Shown here: positions 31,650 to 40,573 of the stretch, in pieces | Layout: each line of letters begins with the position of its first letter | Numbering within the stretch: position 1 is the stretch's first letter | Source: Bacteroidota bacterium | GTDB lineage: Bacteria > Bacteroidota > Bacteroidia > Chitinophagales > Chitinophagaceae | Length of the DNA: 44,718 nucleotides | Assembly (NCBI GenBank): GCA_018267545.1 | Contig: JAFDYG010000526.1 | Coordinates: forward strand, 1 to 44,718 | Reading direction: 5' to 3' | Position numbers and translations under genes: made by a program | Notes under the pieces: generated by a model | What the model saw: only the letters and a program-made list of their open reading frames with translations | Told to the model about the DNA's origin: nothing | Databases searched by the model: none

Positions 31650-32345
31650 ATGACAAACAAGCTAAAGGCTATTTCCTTCGCCATCGTCCTATTCACCTCA
31701 TTATCTACCCAAGCCCAGGAACAACACACCACCTATATCCTCCCCGACAACACCATCCTCCCCGAAAACAAGCTCGACAGCCTCACCCAGGCCTGGGGCG
31801 GCAAGGAACGCGTCCTATTATCCCACAACGCCGACGACGACGCAAAACACATCGTCCACCTCGTCCGCGCCACCGACGAGTTCCTAAAACAAATGGCGGA
31901 CGATCGCGAGCAGCGCATCAAAACAATGAAAGCCATGATCGATCACCCTGCTCCTTCCTGGACCGCATCCGACCTGAACGGAACCGACTGCTCCCTTTCC
32001 TCCCTCAAAGGAAAAGTAGTCGTCATCAACTTCTGGTTTACCTCCTGCGCCCCCTGTATCCAGGAAATGCCCCACCTGAACAACCTCGTCGCCAGCTATA
32101 AAAACAAAGATGTCGTCTTTATCGCCTTCTCCTTTAACGACCCCGCCAATATCCAGAGCTTCCTGAAAAAGCAGCCCTACAACTACCGCCACGTCGCCAG
32201 CTCAAAAGACATCAATTCACTCTACCACATCCAATCCTGGCCCACCAGCTTCGTCATCGACCGAAATGGAATCGTAAAATACGCGGGCCTATACGACCCA
32301 AACATCGAATCTCTCCTCTCCACAGCCATCGACCATGCACTATAA
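31650..32345 (+). CDS. TlpA-like periplasmic thiol-disulfide oxidoreductase
   Basis: 231 residues with signal peptide (ending STQAQ). A charged N-terminal region (25-95) precedes a TlpA/AhpC-type thioredoxin fold: HPAPSWTASDLNG, GKVVVINFWFTSCAPCIQEM with Cys133 and Cys136, WPTSFVIDRNGIVKYAG (cis-Pro). It would reduce or isomerise disulfides in the periplasm. It is convergent with a second TlpA-type gene across a shared terminator. Confidence 0.88.
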   Translation: MTNKLKAISFAIVLFTSLSTQAQEQHTTYILPDNTILPENKLDSLTQAWGGKERVLLSHNADDDAKHIVHLVRATDEFLKQMADDREQRIKTMKAMIDHPAPSWTASDLNGTDCSLSSLKGKVVVINFWFTSCAPCIQEMPHLNNLVASYKNKDVVFIAFSFNDPANIQSFLKKQPYNYRHVASSKDINSLYHIQSWPTSFVIDRNGIVKYAGLYDPNIESLLSTAIDHAL

Positions 32346-32363
32346 AAGCAATCAAAAAAGAAA

Positions 32364-32395
32364 AGAGGGTTCGCCAGGAACCCTCTCTCTCTTAT
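32364..32395. terminator. Bidirectional terminator
   Basis: AGAGGGTTC, loop GCCAG, GAACCCTCT with T-rich flank on the plus side and, on the minus strand, CTCTTTTCTTTTTT after the stem. It separates the two convergent TlpA-type genes. Confidence 0.85.
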
Positions 32396-32411
32396 TCGAA
32401 ACAAACATATC

Positions 32412-33539
32412 TTACTTAAACAATTCCGCCAGTTTCTTATCCAAATCCTCCCCACGAAGCCCCTTCGCCACAATCTTCCCATCCTTCCCCACCAGGTAAT
32501 TCATCGGTATCCCCTGCACGCCATATAAAACCGCCGCATCACTCTTGAAACCCTTCAGATCCGAAACCTGCCCCCAATCCAAATGATCCGCCTTCACCGC
32601 AGCCACCCAGGGCTCCTTCTTCTCATCCAGCGATACCCCCAGCACCGTAAACCCCTTCCCCTTATACGCATTATACGCCTTCACCACGTTCGGGTTCTCC
32701 GCCCGGCAGGGCACACACCAGCTCGCCCAAAAATCGATCAGCACCACCTTCCCCTTCTCATACTCCGATAACGATACCATCTTCCCATCCAGATCAGCCG
32801 CCGAAAACTCCGGCGCCGGCTCCCCGATCTCGGTCCGCTTTACCCTCGCCAGCATCCTCGCCAGTTCCTTCCCCACCGGCGCATCCTTCACCTTCTGATC
32901 CAATCCCTGGTACGTACTATCGAACTCCGTATACCGCGGGTTATAAATATAAACGATCTGCGTCTCCAGCCCCGAAACATAAGAAGCCGGATGCGTCTTT
33001 ATATAATCTTTTATATACGCCCGCCGCGCCACCGAGATCGTATGATATCCCTTGCTCAAACTATCCGCCTTCGCCTGGCTCTCGCTCCCCGCTTCCTCCA
33101 CCTTCTTATCCAGTTCCTTCCACTGATCGTCATAAGGCTTCTGCCCGGCCAGGAAACCCTGGTACTCCCTTTCGGTCTCTCCCCCCACAATAACCGCATC
33201 CGCCAGCGAATCCGCCACCGCCTGGATAGAAATCGAAGTATCCTCCAAAAACAAGTTCGCAGGACTCACATGCGTCCCCCCATCCAGCGTCAACGAAGCA
33301 AAATTCGGATACGCCGTCTTCCCGCTAAACACAAACTTCCCCCCGCTCACCTTCGCCGAATCTACCTGCGCAACACTATCCTTCATATAATGAAGTAGCG
33401 CCCATCCCGAATCGATCCCCTTGATCGTACCATTAACCGTATAACCGCTGTCCGTCTTCCCGCCCTCAGGACTCGAATGACAGGACGCAAAACCGGCAGC
33501 AAAAGCCGCAGAAACCAAAAGCAAAAAGTGTGTTCTCAT
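32412..33539 (-). CDS. Lipoprotein TlpA-like thioredoxin with DUF4369-type N-terminus
   Basis: 375 residues. Lipobox GFASC (Cys20). Residues ~30-130 form a beta domain of the DUF4369 kind (TVNGTIKGIDSGWALLHYMK, SVAQVDSAKVSGGKFVFSG); a helical spacer follows (~135-230), then a thioredoxin domain (PAPEFSAADLDGKMVSLSEY, DFWASWCVPCRAENP with Cys275/Cys278, VQGIPMNYLVGKDGK). This architecture is common in Bacteroidota surface or periplasmic reductases. An 8-bp inverted repeat lies ~35 bases upstream of its start. Confidence 0.9.
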   Translation of the reverse strand: MRTHFLLLVSAAFAAGFASCHSSPEGGKTDSGYTVNGTIKGIDSGWALLHYMKDSVAQVDSAKVSGGKFVFSGKTAYPNFASLTLDGGTHVSPANLFLEDTSISIQAVADSLADAVIVGGETEREYQGFLAGQKPYDDQWKELDKKVEEAGSESQAKADSLSKGYHTISVARRAYIKDYIKTHPASYVSGLETQIVYIYNPRYTEFDSTYQGLDQKVKDAPVGKELARMLARVKRTEIGEPAPEFSAADLDGKMVSLSEYEKGKVVLIDFWASWCVPCRAENPNVVKAYNAYKGKGFTVLGVSLDEKKEPWVAAVKADHLDWGQVSDLKGFKSDAAVLYGVQGIPMNYLVGKDGKIVAKGLRGEDLDKKLAELFK

Positions 33540-33572
33540 TGTATTACCTCATTTAGAGCGGCCCAATATCCG

Positions 33573-33595
33573 GACATTTCCTTTCCCGAAATGTC
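33573..33595. promoter_or_regulatory. Inverted repeat upstream of the thioredoxin lipoprotein gene
   Basis: GACATTTC, 7-base spacer CTTTCCC, GAAATGTC: perfect 8-base arms, 34 bases before the minus-strand start at 33539. Spacing and AT content suit a dimeric repressor or activator site. Confidence 0.45.
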
Positions 33596-33731
33596 AACTG
33601 GCGGACAATTTTTTCTCAGAAAATAAACAAAACACCTATCGGTAAAAAACCGGGGTTAAAGGAAACACTTACTAATTGTTTTAGCAGCGGCTCGCGCCGG
33701 GTGCTGGTCCAAATCTTGAGGTAGTATCTAA

Positions 33732-34124
33732 ATGACGTCGAAATTTCTCATTATAGAAAACAGGATGGCCAACGAAATGCTCATCTCGGAAATTCTTTCT
33801 CAGCTTTTTCCAAAACCTGATTTTGTCTACATACGCAATACCGCTCAGCTGCAGCCCAGAATTGAAAAAACATGCAGCTTCGGTGTCCCCCGATTCGTCC
33901 TTATCGGCCATCATCCGCCCGATCAAAGCGCCATAAATATACTGCCATATATAACCGCCGATTCCCGTTTTTCGGAATCCGCGATCTATATCCTGGGAAA
34001 TCCCATCCCCTATAAAGAAGACATCTGGAAACAGCTGGGAGCCACCCGGTACCTGGCCTGGTCGGAAAAGGCCAGCACGCTCAAATTCCTACTAAGCAAT
34101 GTTTTGCCAAAATCGACGCAATAA
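33732..34124 (+). CDS. Degenerate receiver-like protein
   Basis: 130 residues, cytoplasmic. It begins like a response-regulator receiver (KFLIIENRMANEMLISEILS) and has its alternating helix/strand pattern (PRFVLIGHHPPDQSAINILP, SAIYILGNPIPYKEDIWKQL, GATRYLAWSEKASTLKFLL). The acidic pair is reduced to one Glu and the phospho-acceptor position falls in FVLIGHH, so it cannot be phosphorylated in the normal way. A partner is not apparent nearby. A pair of hairpins follows the stop. Confidence 0.6.
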   Translation: MTSKFLIIENRMANEMLISEILSQLFPKPDFVYIRNTAQLQPRIEKTCSFGVPRFVLIGHHPPDQSAINILPYITADSRFSESAIYILGNPIPYKEDIWKQLGATRYLAWSEKASTLKFLLSNVLPKSTQ

Positions 34125-34127
34125 AAA

Positions 34128-34167
34128 AGCCCTCACAAAGAGGGCTCTTCAAAAACTTTCAGTTTTT
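34128..34167 (+). terminator. Terminator, two stacked hairpins
   Basis: AGCCCTC, loop ACAAA, GAGGGCT, followed by AAAAACT-TTC-AGTTTTT whose 3' arm ends in a T-run. It closes the receiver-like gene. Confidence 0.75.
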
Positions 34168-34328
34168 TTGGCACAGGTTCACGGTCGATTTTTCAGGAAC
34201 ATGGATTGGTTCAGGATACGGATTAACAACGGCCCTTCATCGGATTGGATATAAATAAATATACAACCATAACCGGCGCTTGTCAATAGAAAAACCCCGA
34301 TTGAAGCATAGGAAAACTACGAATAAAT

Positions 34329-34592
34329 ATGGAAAAAACTTCGCTGCCCATCCAGCTCGAACAAGGCGGCCAGCAATACACCGGCTGGGCCACGCCGTCC
34401 GACGATCGTCATCCCGACGGATACCCAAAAAGCTATCACGTCGTCCTGAACGAAGTGTTCTTTGGCGACCTCTCCCACAACCAGGGAAAATGGCTCATCA
34501 GCGAGCCGCGGCCCCACGACCTCGTAGCTGCCGTCGGCGCCGCCATAACCTATATCGAAAAGGGCCGCCTCCAGCACAATCATACAAATTGA
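34329..34592 (+). CDS. Small conserved-looking hypothetical protein
   Basis: 87 residues, cytoplasmic, starting MEKTSLPIQLEQGGQQYTGW. It has a compact beta-beta-helix look (SYHVVLNEVFFGDLSHNQGK, HDLVAAVGAAITYIE) and a His-rich end. I do not recognise a family. Its last 13 bases overlap the convergent DUF2252 gene. The codon pattern matches the surrounding chromosome, which supports a real gene. Confidence 0.6.
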   Translation: MEKTSLPIQLEQGGQQYTGWATPSDDRHPDGYPKSYHVVLNEVFFGDLSHNQGKWLISEPRPHDLVAAVGAAITYIEKGRLQHNHTN

Positions 34593-35812
34593 AACACGCC
34601 GGCGTCAACACTATGCGCCTGCCCCGCCATGTCCTCCCTGAACCGCTGAAAATATTCCTTATTTCGCGTCGCATACCGCCTCGCATACTCGATAACCGAC
34701 TGCTGCCAGTTATCTCTGCGGCCAAAGGACCTCAGCTCATCCGTCGTACACGACCCGTCCTGCCCGCCGCTTCGGATATGCGACGACGCCGTCAGCACCG
34801 CCATCGAATCTATGACGCTATACATATCCCGGTACCGGTCCTTTAAAAGCGTAAACTTGATATTATCCTTTACCGGCTGCATCTCCTGCATGACAAAGGT
34901 CTTTCCTCTAAAAACAGTATGGCTCAGCAGAGCCGGATACCTATTCTGCATCCTCTTCTGCAAAGTAACCACCCTTTCCGCCTCCGAGCCCCAATCCGGC
35001 TGCTTGCACGGAACCAGTGGAACCAAACAGGAAGAAACCGCCTCCTTCATGTCCAGCAGCAGATACTTCGGCCCTGCCTTATTGGCGCTCTTTAACAGAA
35101 ACGCATACCGCTCCAGCCCCAGGCTGCCCGTACCCGCCAGCCGGAAAATCGCATCCTCCACTGTATAATTATAGGGACTGTATTCATCGGTCTTCAGCCA
35201 CTGGCCGATAAACTCCATAAGCTCCTGCTTCTGCTCTCTGCCCAGCTTCAAATGCTTGGGATTCGCCAGCAGCATCTGTACCCGCTTCGAACCAAGCGTA
35301 GTCCGCCGGCGCAAGATCCTTTTCTGTCTTCGTCTCGTAACCTTATCCAGAAAATCCCGCACAATCCCCCTGGCCGTCGCCTGCTCGATATAATCCGCCT
35401 TGCCCCTGCACAACGTCGCAGAGTAGCTCCGGATGAAAAGCTGCGCCATCTTCTCCGCTCTCTTCGACTCGATCTCCAGCGAATCGAAACCGATGTAAAT
35501 ACTCGCGGCCAGCCTCGCCGCCTCCCAAGTAACCGGCCCCAGAACCGCCTCGTCGAAATCGTTCAGGTCGAAATAAACCAGGTCATTGTCCGCCCGAAAG
35601 CTCCCAAAATTCTCCAGGTGTAGATCTCCGCTAATCCACGTACACGGCCCCCCCGGAAATCCTTCCTCTCTCGCGAGCTCCTCATAAAATAAATGACAGC
35701 TCCCGCGGAAGAAGCGGAACGGGTTCTCCTGCATCACGGAATATTTTACACGGGTCATTTGCGGCAGTCTGGAAGAATTGGCTTCAATAATCGAAGAAGT
35801 AGTAGAATGCAT
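34580..35812 (-). CDS. DUF2252-family protein
   Basis: 410 residues from MHSTTSSIIEANSSRLPQMT; a start 42 bases earlier is possible but less family-like. DUF2252 features: RYSVMQENPFRFFRG-type segment (here VKYSVMQENPFRFFRG), WISGDLHLENFGSFR, VYFDLNDFDEAVLGPVTWEA and LDMKEAVSS. The kinase-like HxxN/DxxD arrangement suggests a phosphotransferase fold, but the substrate is unknown. It is the last gene of a minus-strand set with the ferritin-like and alcohol dehydrogenase genes. Confidence 0.85.
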   Translation of the reverse strand: MHSTTSSIIEANSSRLPQMTRVKYSVMQENPFRFFRGSCHLFYEELAREEGFPGGPCTWISGDLHLENFGSFRADNDLVYFDLNDFDEAVLGPVTWEAARLAASIYIGFDSLEIESKRAEKMAQLFIRSYSATLCRGKADYIEQATARGIVRDFLDKVTRRRQKRILRRRTTLGSKRVQMLLANPKHLKLGREQKQELMEFIGQWLKTDEYSPYNYTVEDAIFRLAGTGSLGLERYAFLLKSANKAGPKYLLLDMKEAVSSCLVPLVPCKQPDWGSEAERVVTLQKRMQNRYPALLSHTVFRGKTFVMQEMQPVKDNIKFTLLKDRYRDMYSVIDSMAVLTASSHIRSGGQDGSCTTDELRSFGRRDNWQQSVIEYARRYATRNKEYFQRFREDMAGQAHSVDAGVFQFV

Positions 35813-35860
35813 GCCACACTTATTGCAACTCACGGGCCAGCCCTCCCCATCCAACCCATC

Positions 35861-36358
35861 CTACGTCTCCAACGCTCTGTAATTGATCAACGACTTCGCC
35901 AGCGCATTCAGCTTCGTATCCGCCTGCTGCTCCTCGGCCAGCGTCAGCCGCAGCCTCTTCGCAATCCCATCATATCCCAGCATCTCCGCATAATACGCCG
36001 CCGACCCATACCCCGAAATTTCATAATGCTCCACCTTCTGCGCTCCTGCAATAAGCGTCGCATCCATCGCCTCATCCGTAGCCTCCTTGTGCATCACCAT
36101 CTCGCCCTCCTCGAGAATCCCCTTCATCCCAGGATTGAAATCCCCGTTAGGGTCGACACCCAGCTGCTTGCAGATAGCCTCCAGCGCGACCTTGTGCTGG
36201 TCGGTTTCCGCCAGGTGCATCGCCAGCAAATTTTTCAGCCCTTCGTTACGCGCACGCCCGATCATCAACGGCATCTTTTCCACCAGCATGCTCTCGGCGC
36301 TCCAAAGCACCTGCAGCTCGTGATAAAACAACTCTTCTAAATTCTTTATCGCTATCAT
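35861..36358 (-). CDS. YciE/YciF-type ferritin-like protein (DUF892)
   Basis: 165 residues, four-helix bundle. Metal-ligand-type motifs of the DUF892 family are present: LEELFYHELQVLWSAESMLV, AMHLAETDQHKVALE, AGAQKVEHYEISGYGSAAYY and TLAEEQQADTKL. Such proteins are stress-induced in bacteria and dimerise around a di-metal site. The gene starts 3 bases after the alcohol dehydrogenase stop, so the two are one operon. Confidence 0.9.
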   Translation of the reverse strand: MIAIKNLEELFYHELQVLWSAESMLVEKMPLMIGRARNEGLKNLLAMHLAETDQHKVALEAICKQLGVDPNGDFNPGMKGILEEGEMVMHKEATDEAMDATLIAGAQKVEHYEISGYGSAAYYAEMLGYDGIAKRLRLTLAEEQQADTKLNALAKSLINYRALET

Positions 36359-36361
36359 AAC

Positions 36362-37525
36362 TTATAAATTTGGTTTCATCACTACCTTTACGCAATCGTC
36401 TTTCTTATGCTTGAACATGTCATACGCTTCCGACGCCTGTGATAACGGCAGCTTATGCGTAATGATGTCATCCAGTGTAACCTTCCCCGATCTCACCATC
36501 TCGAAGCACTGGTCGATATATACGTGCGTCTGCGCCTGCCCGAACTGCATGATCAACCCTTTGTCGAAAATCCGGTGAATCGGAAAATTGTCATACGGAC
36601 TCCCATATACCCCCACCACAGCGATCGTCCCGCTCCTCCGCACCGCCTTCACACAAAGCTCGATCACCTTCGACGTCCCTTTCTCGACATTAATAACAGC
36701 CTTCGCCTTCTCCAGGAAGGTCCGGCTCGCCTCCATACCTACGGCATCGATCGCTACATCCGCCCCCCTTCCCTTCGTCATCTCATAAATCTTCTCGATC
36801 AGTTGATCGTCGTCGGCATTCAGCGTCTCTACCTTGTTCACCCTCCGCGCAGTCTCCAGCCGGTACTCCAGCGGGTCCACCGCAATCACCCTGGCCGCCC
36901 CATGCAGCCAGGCAGCCTTTTGCGCCATCAACCCCACCGGACCGCTGCCAAAGATCACGACAAAATCCCCCTCCTTGACCTTCCCCCATTTGACCGCACT
37001 CCAGCCCGTCGGAAATATATCCGTAAGGAACAATACCTGTTCGTCCGTCAGCTCCTCGGGAATAATCTTCGGCCCGGCATTGCCATAAGGCACCCGCACA
37101 TATTCCGCCTGGCCGCCATTATACCCCCCATACAGGTCCGTATAACCGAACATTCCCCCGCCTTTGCTGTTCAATAAATTTCCCTCCGGCCCGTACATTC
37201 CGGGATTCGAATGCTCACAATTGGGATGATAACCCTGCGAACAAAAGAAACAATGGCCGCAGGCAATCGTAAAAGGCACGACGACCCGGTCCCCTTTCTT
37301 CACCCTCGTCACCGTCGGACCCACCTCTTCTACGATACCCATAAACTCATGCCCCAGCACCTCATCCCGCAGCTGCGGAATGAATCCATCGTAGATATGC
37401 AGGTCCGACCCGCATATAGCCGTCGAGGTCACACGCACAATGATATCTTCCGGCTGCTCGATAACGGGATCGGCAACATTGTCTACACTGATATCCCCAA
37501 CTTTGTGAAATACCGCTGCTTTCAT
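36362..37525 (-). CDS. Zinc-dependent alcohol/formaldehyde dehydrogenase
   Basis: 387 residues of the medium-chain dehydrogenase family. Catalytic zinc ligands Cys38 (TAICGSDLHIY) and His59-Glu60 (VLGHEFMG); structural zinc cysteines at 89, 92, 95 and 103 (ACGHCFFCSQGYHPNC); NAD-binding GSGPVGLMA near 193-201. The ~130-residue insertion with GGMFGYTDLYGGYNGGQAEY is typical of glutathione-independent formaldehyde dehydrogenase-like enzymes. It leads an operon with the ferritin-like gene and probably DUF2252, a grouping seen in general stress regulons. Confidence 0.9.
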   Translation of the reverse strand: MKAAVFHKVGDISVDNVADPVIEQPEDIIVRVTSTAICGSDLHIYDGFIPQLRDEVLGHEFMGIVEEVGPTVTRVKKGDRVVVPFTIACGHCFFCSQGYHPNCEHSNPGMYGPEGNLLNSKGGGMFGYTDLYGGYNGGQAEYVRVPYGNAGPKIIPEELTDEQVLFLTDIFPTGWSAVKWGKVKEGDFVVIFGSGPVGLMAQKAAWLHGAARVIAVDPLEYRLETARRVNKVETLNADDDQLIEKIYEMTKGRGADVAIDAVGMEASRTFLEKAKAVINVEKGTSKVIELCVKAVRRSGTIAVVGVYGSPYDNFPIHRIFDKGLIMQFGQAQTHVYIDQCFEMVRSGKVTLDDIITHKLPLSQASEAYDMFKHKKDDCVKVVMKPNL

Positions 37526-37614
37526 AAATAACTCGCTTTAAATATGTGAAGGAAGAGCTGCGGGAAGAAGAATAAACGCAGCAATGACTATATAAGCACG
37601 GAATTATCATGCCA

Positions 37615-38232
37615 TCAATTCCCGCGCTGTACCCCACTCCTTCTCCTGGGCACAATTTTATAAGGTATCAACATGGGAGTAACCTTCCTGTAATTCTCGT
37701 AAGCGCGGCCAAAAATCCTGACCAGCTTACGCTCCTCGAAATAAATACCAACCCTGACATAAATAGTTATGACAACACACGCTATGACATTCGCAACAGA
37801 AGGAAACCAAAGCAGCAGCGACCAGATCAGCAGCAGCGTTCCCCCATACAGCGGATGGCGAACCATCCCATGCAGACCGCGCGTTTCCAGCAGTTGTGCG
37901 CCCGGCCGCCGAAAAAGCACCTCCACTCCGCTCAGCCGCATAAAATACTTGCGAAAGCAAATACCCATCACAACAACGGCCAGAGATACACCCGGCATAG
38001 CCACGGTCCATTGGATAAAAGGGCTGACCACAAACATCCGCCCCCGGATAGAAAACTGCCACCACAGCACCGCGCCAAGCGTCACAGTAGCCAACATCGA
38101 ATAAATTAGCCGGTAATACTTGAACCTCTCGCCCATCCACGAACGAAAAAATTCCTTACACCATTCCGCCGCCAACACACTGTGAAGCAAACAAAACAAT
38201 ACCCATCCCCCAGCCAAAATCCAGTATTCCAT
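37615..38232 (-). CDS. NnrU/isoprenylcysteine methyltransferase-like membrane protein
   Basis: 205 residues from MEYWILAGGWVLFCLLHSVL. Five to six membrane segments. The C-terminal half carries RGLHGMVRHPLYGGTLLLIW and YFEERKLVRIFGRAYENYRK, the signature shared by NnrU-like and ICMT-like methyltransferases (RHPxY, EE...L...FG..Y..Y). Substrate unknown. A start 39 bases earlier is possible but adds a non-membrane peptide. Confidence 0.8.
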   Translation of the reverse strand: MEYWILAGGWVLFCLLHSVLAAEWCKEFFRSWMGERFKYYRLIYSMLATVTLGAVLWWQFSIRGRMFVVSPFIQWTVAMPGVSLAVVVMGICFRKYFMRLSGVEVLFRRPGAQLLETRGLHGMVRHPLYGGTLLLIWSLLLWFPSVANVIACVVITIYVRVGIYFEERKLVRIFGRAYENYRKVTPMLIPYKIVPRRRSGVQRGN

Positions 38233-38345
38233 GGGATCGACAACAGAAATACCATGCCATCCACCGCCCATCCTTCAACGCTCGTCCGCCCGCCCGCCCC
38301 AAAACCAAAGCAGCCGCCATTCACATCACCAACAATCCAGTCAAT

Positions 38346-38789
38346 ATGTCCAATCAGCTAAAAACACTCCGCTCCGCATTCCTTGCCACAACCGCCATGA
38401 CAGCCTTCAGCTACCTCTTCTCCTATCTATCCGGAAACAACACCCGCGAACCCGAGCTCCTGGCGAAAATGACCTACCGCCTCTTCCCCCTCACTTCTCG
38501 CCCCACCTCCCGCATCATCGGCTGGACGGCCCACTACACCGTCGGCCTGCTGTTTGCCGAACTCTATGCCCGGCTGTGGGAACGCTCCCCCTACAAACCC
38601 TCTCCGAAATCCGGTCTCGTCTTCGGCGGTCTCTCCGGACTCGCCGCCATCCTTATCTGGAAATTCACCCTTGACGCTCATCCCCTTCCCCCGGCAGTAA
38701 GCTTTACAACCTTCGCGGTCAATCTCCTCTTCGCTCACCTCATCTTCGGCCTCTTCGCCGCCCTTGGATACAAAGACATCAGCCCTTGA
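38346..38789 (+). CDS. Small polytopic membrane protein of unknown function
   Basis: 147 residues with about four membrane segments (LRSAFLATTAMTAFSYLFSY, IIGWTAHYTVGLLFAELYAR, GLVFGGLSGLAAILIWKF, AVNLLFAHLIFGLFAALGY). The pattern is similar to small DUF-type membrane proteins common in Bacteroidota; no enzymatic motif is visible. It is divergent from the NnrU-like gene with a 113-base gap. Confidence 0.7.
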   Translation: MSNQLKTLRSAFLATTAMTAFSYLFSYLSGNNTREPELLAKMTYRLFPLTSRPTSRIIGWTAHYTVGLLFAELYARLWERSPYKPSPKSGLVFGGLSGLAAILIWKFTLDAHPLPPAVSFTTFAVNLLFAHLIFGLFAALGYKDISP

Positions 38790-38864
38790 CCCACTTCCCA
38801 TGATGCGGCATTACGATTGCATCGGCGCTAAGCAAAATCCCACCCAAGGATGTGCAGCGCACTA

Positions 38865-39947
38865 TCACAGCTTTAACCGATAAATCTTATACGGCGTAGT
38901 TCTTTTATTTACCCCGTTGTTATAATCGGGCTGCTTATGAATCTGGCTGCAGCTCACATACAAATACCCATCGTCCGTTATTTGATAGCTATCCGGCCAG
39001 ATCAGCCGCTTATCCTCCACCACTACGCTCATCCGCATCTGCCGGTCGATCTTCACAATCCGGTATCTCTCCAGATCGCCCAGGTACAGGTTCCCCTTCT
39101 TGTCGAAAACCATACCGTCGGTCGTAGTAAAGTGCCCCAGGTCCTCCACCTTCGCGGCAAGCGAATCGCCCGCCAGCAAGCTGTCCCTCAAATATTCAGT
39201 CCGAATCCTGTACAGCTTGTCATCCGTCAGCGGCTTATAATAAAGATAACGGCCGTCCGGGTCCAGCGCAATCCCATCGCTATTCGCTTTGAAAGGCTTA
39301 CCGTTCTTCATAACCGCATGTCCGTCGATGGTTAGCGTGTAGCCCGGATCCGCCATGACGCTCACCGTACCCTGTAGTACCTGCCTTGCCCTACCGCTTG
39401 ACAGGTCCACCACCACAACCCCTCCTTCGGTCGAATTCGTGAGATAAGCCGTCCCCGTCCGCACATCCACCCGAACATCGTTGATATAGCTCTGCACGTC
39501 AGTCACCCCGGCCAATCTATAAATACGCCTTACCTCATTCCTTCCCATATCCATCAACACCAGCTTCTGCGCATTGTCGACAACCCCCTTCTGCATCGGC
39601 GAAGCAGGGTCCACCACCCACAGCCGGTTACTGTCATCCACATGAACCGCCTGCACACACACCCAATGATCCCCTTTGGAAAAAGAACTATTCATCTCCA
39701 AATCCGGATAAGGCCGCGACTGACTGATGCCCGTTATCTCAACCACGGCGTATTTATAGATATCCGACCACAACGGATAATTCGTAAAACGCCTCCCATC
39801 TCTCGAAACGGCCACCCCCGTCAGCTGATAGACACTATCCGAAAACACCTCCTCCAGCTGCTGCGGCTTCCCCGGGTACCCGGGACCATTCATCTTGAAA
39901 CAGGAAAACGAAGCTGCAAGCAGCAGAAATAGTAAAATACTTTTCAT
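38865..39947 (-). CDS. Yellow/major royal jelly-family lipoprotein
   Basis: 360 residues. Lipobox FSC (Cys16). A six-bladed propeller of the MRJP/yellow kind: YQLTGVAVSRDGRRFTNYPL, DHWVCVQAVHVDDSNRLWVV, SYINDVRVDVRTGTAYLTNS, NSDGIALDPDGRYLYYKPLT and IWPDSYQITDDGYLYVSCSQ. Bacterial members are scattered and of uncertain function; insect relatives include dopachrome-converting enzymes. Single gene, divergent from the DUF4142 gene by 92 bases. Confidence 0.85.
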   Translation of the reverse strand: MKSILLFLLLAASFSCFKMNGPGYPGKPQQLEEVFSDSVYQLTGVAVSRDGRRFTNYPLWSDIYKYAVVEITGISQSRPYPDLEMNSSFSKGDHWVCVQAVHVDDSNRLWVVDPASPMQKGVVDNAQKLVLMDMGRNEVRRIYRLAGVTDVQSYINDVRVDVRTGTAYLTNSTEGGVVVVDLSSGRARQVLQGTVSVMADPGYTLTIDGHAVMKNGKPFKANSDGIALDPDGRYLYYKPLTDDKLYRIRTEYLRDSLLAGDSLAAKVEDLGHFTTTDGMVFDKKGNLYLGDLERYRIVKIDRQMRMSVVVEDKRLIWPDSYQITDDGYLYVSCSQIHKQPDYNNGVNKRTTPYKIYRLKL

Positions 39948-40039
39948 GGCTTTTTATAATCCGCCGCAAAAACTATGCACGCCGCATGTTACGCACGAAC
40001 CTCGGCGTACGGTTATTGCTGCAATTACAAAAAAACTTT

Positions 40040-40573
40040 ATGAAAAAAATCTCGTTATGTATCGCCTGCCTCGCACTCATTCTTGTCGGACAGAACTGCA
40101 AGAAGTCGCACAATGACACACCCAACACATCGTTAAACGACAACGACCGTCAGTTCCTCGTAAACGCCAGCTATTCGAACCTCGCCGAGGTCGACGCAGG
40201 AAACCTCGCTTCTTACATGGGAACCAACGCAGGCGTAAAAATCTTCGGCCAGATGATGTCCGATGACCACGGCGCCGCCGAAAGCGAGCTCAGGACCATT
40301 GCCGACAGCGTCCAGGTTTCTATTCCCTCCACACCCGACAGCGCCCACATATCGATGAAAGCCATGCTGAAAAACCTTACCGGGATGGCATTTGACACGA
40401 CCTATATCTCCGCGCAGATAACGGACCATCAGAACGCTATCGCCCTGTTTCAAATGGAAATAAACTCCGGAAGAAGCCCTCGCATAAAGACCTACGCCAG
40501 CACCTACCTGCCGAAAATCCAAATGCACCTTATGATGGCCGACAGCCTCAAAACCATTTTGAAAACGCCCTAA
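40040..40573 (+). CDS. DUF4142-family lipoprotein
   Basis: 177 residues from MKKISLCIACLALILVGQNC (Cys20 as lipid site); the longer upstream frame lacks a signal peptide. The mature protein is a helical bundle of the DUF4142 family: DRQFLVNASYSNLAEVDAGN, KIFGQMMSDDHGAAESELRT, ITDHQNAIALFQMEINSG and YLPKIQMHLMMADSL, with the recurring Met/His positions of that family (ferritin-like fold). Function unknown; such proteins are often stress-induced. Confidence 0.85.
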   Translation: MKKISLCIACLALILVGQNCKKSHNDTPNTSLNDNDRQFLVNASYSNLAEVDAGNLASYMGTNAGVKIFGQMMSDDHGAAESELRTIADSVQVSIPSTPDSAHISMKAMLKNLTGMAFDTTYISAQITDHQNAIALFQMEINSGRSPRIKTYASTYLPKIQMHLMMADSLKTILKTP

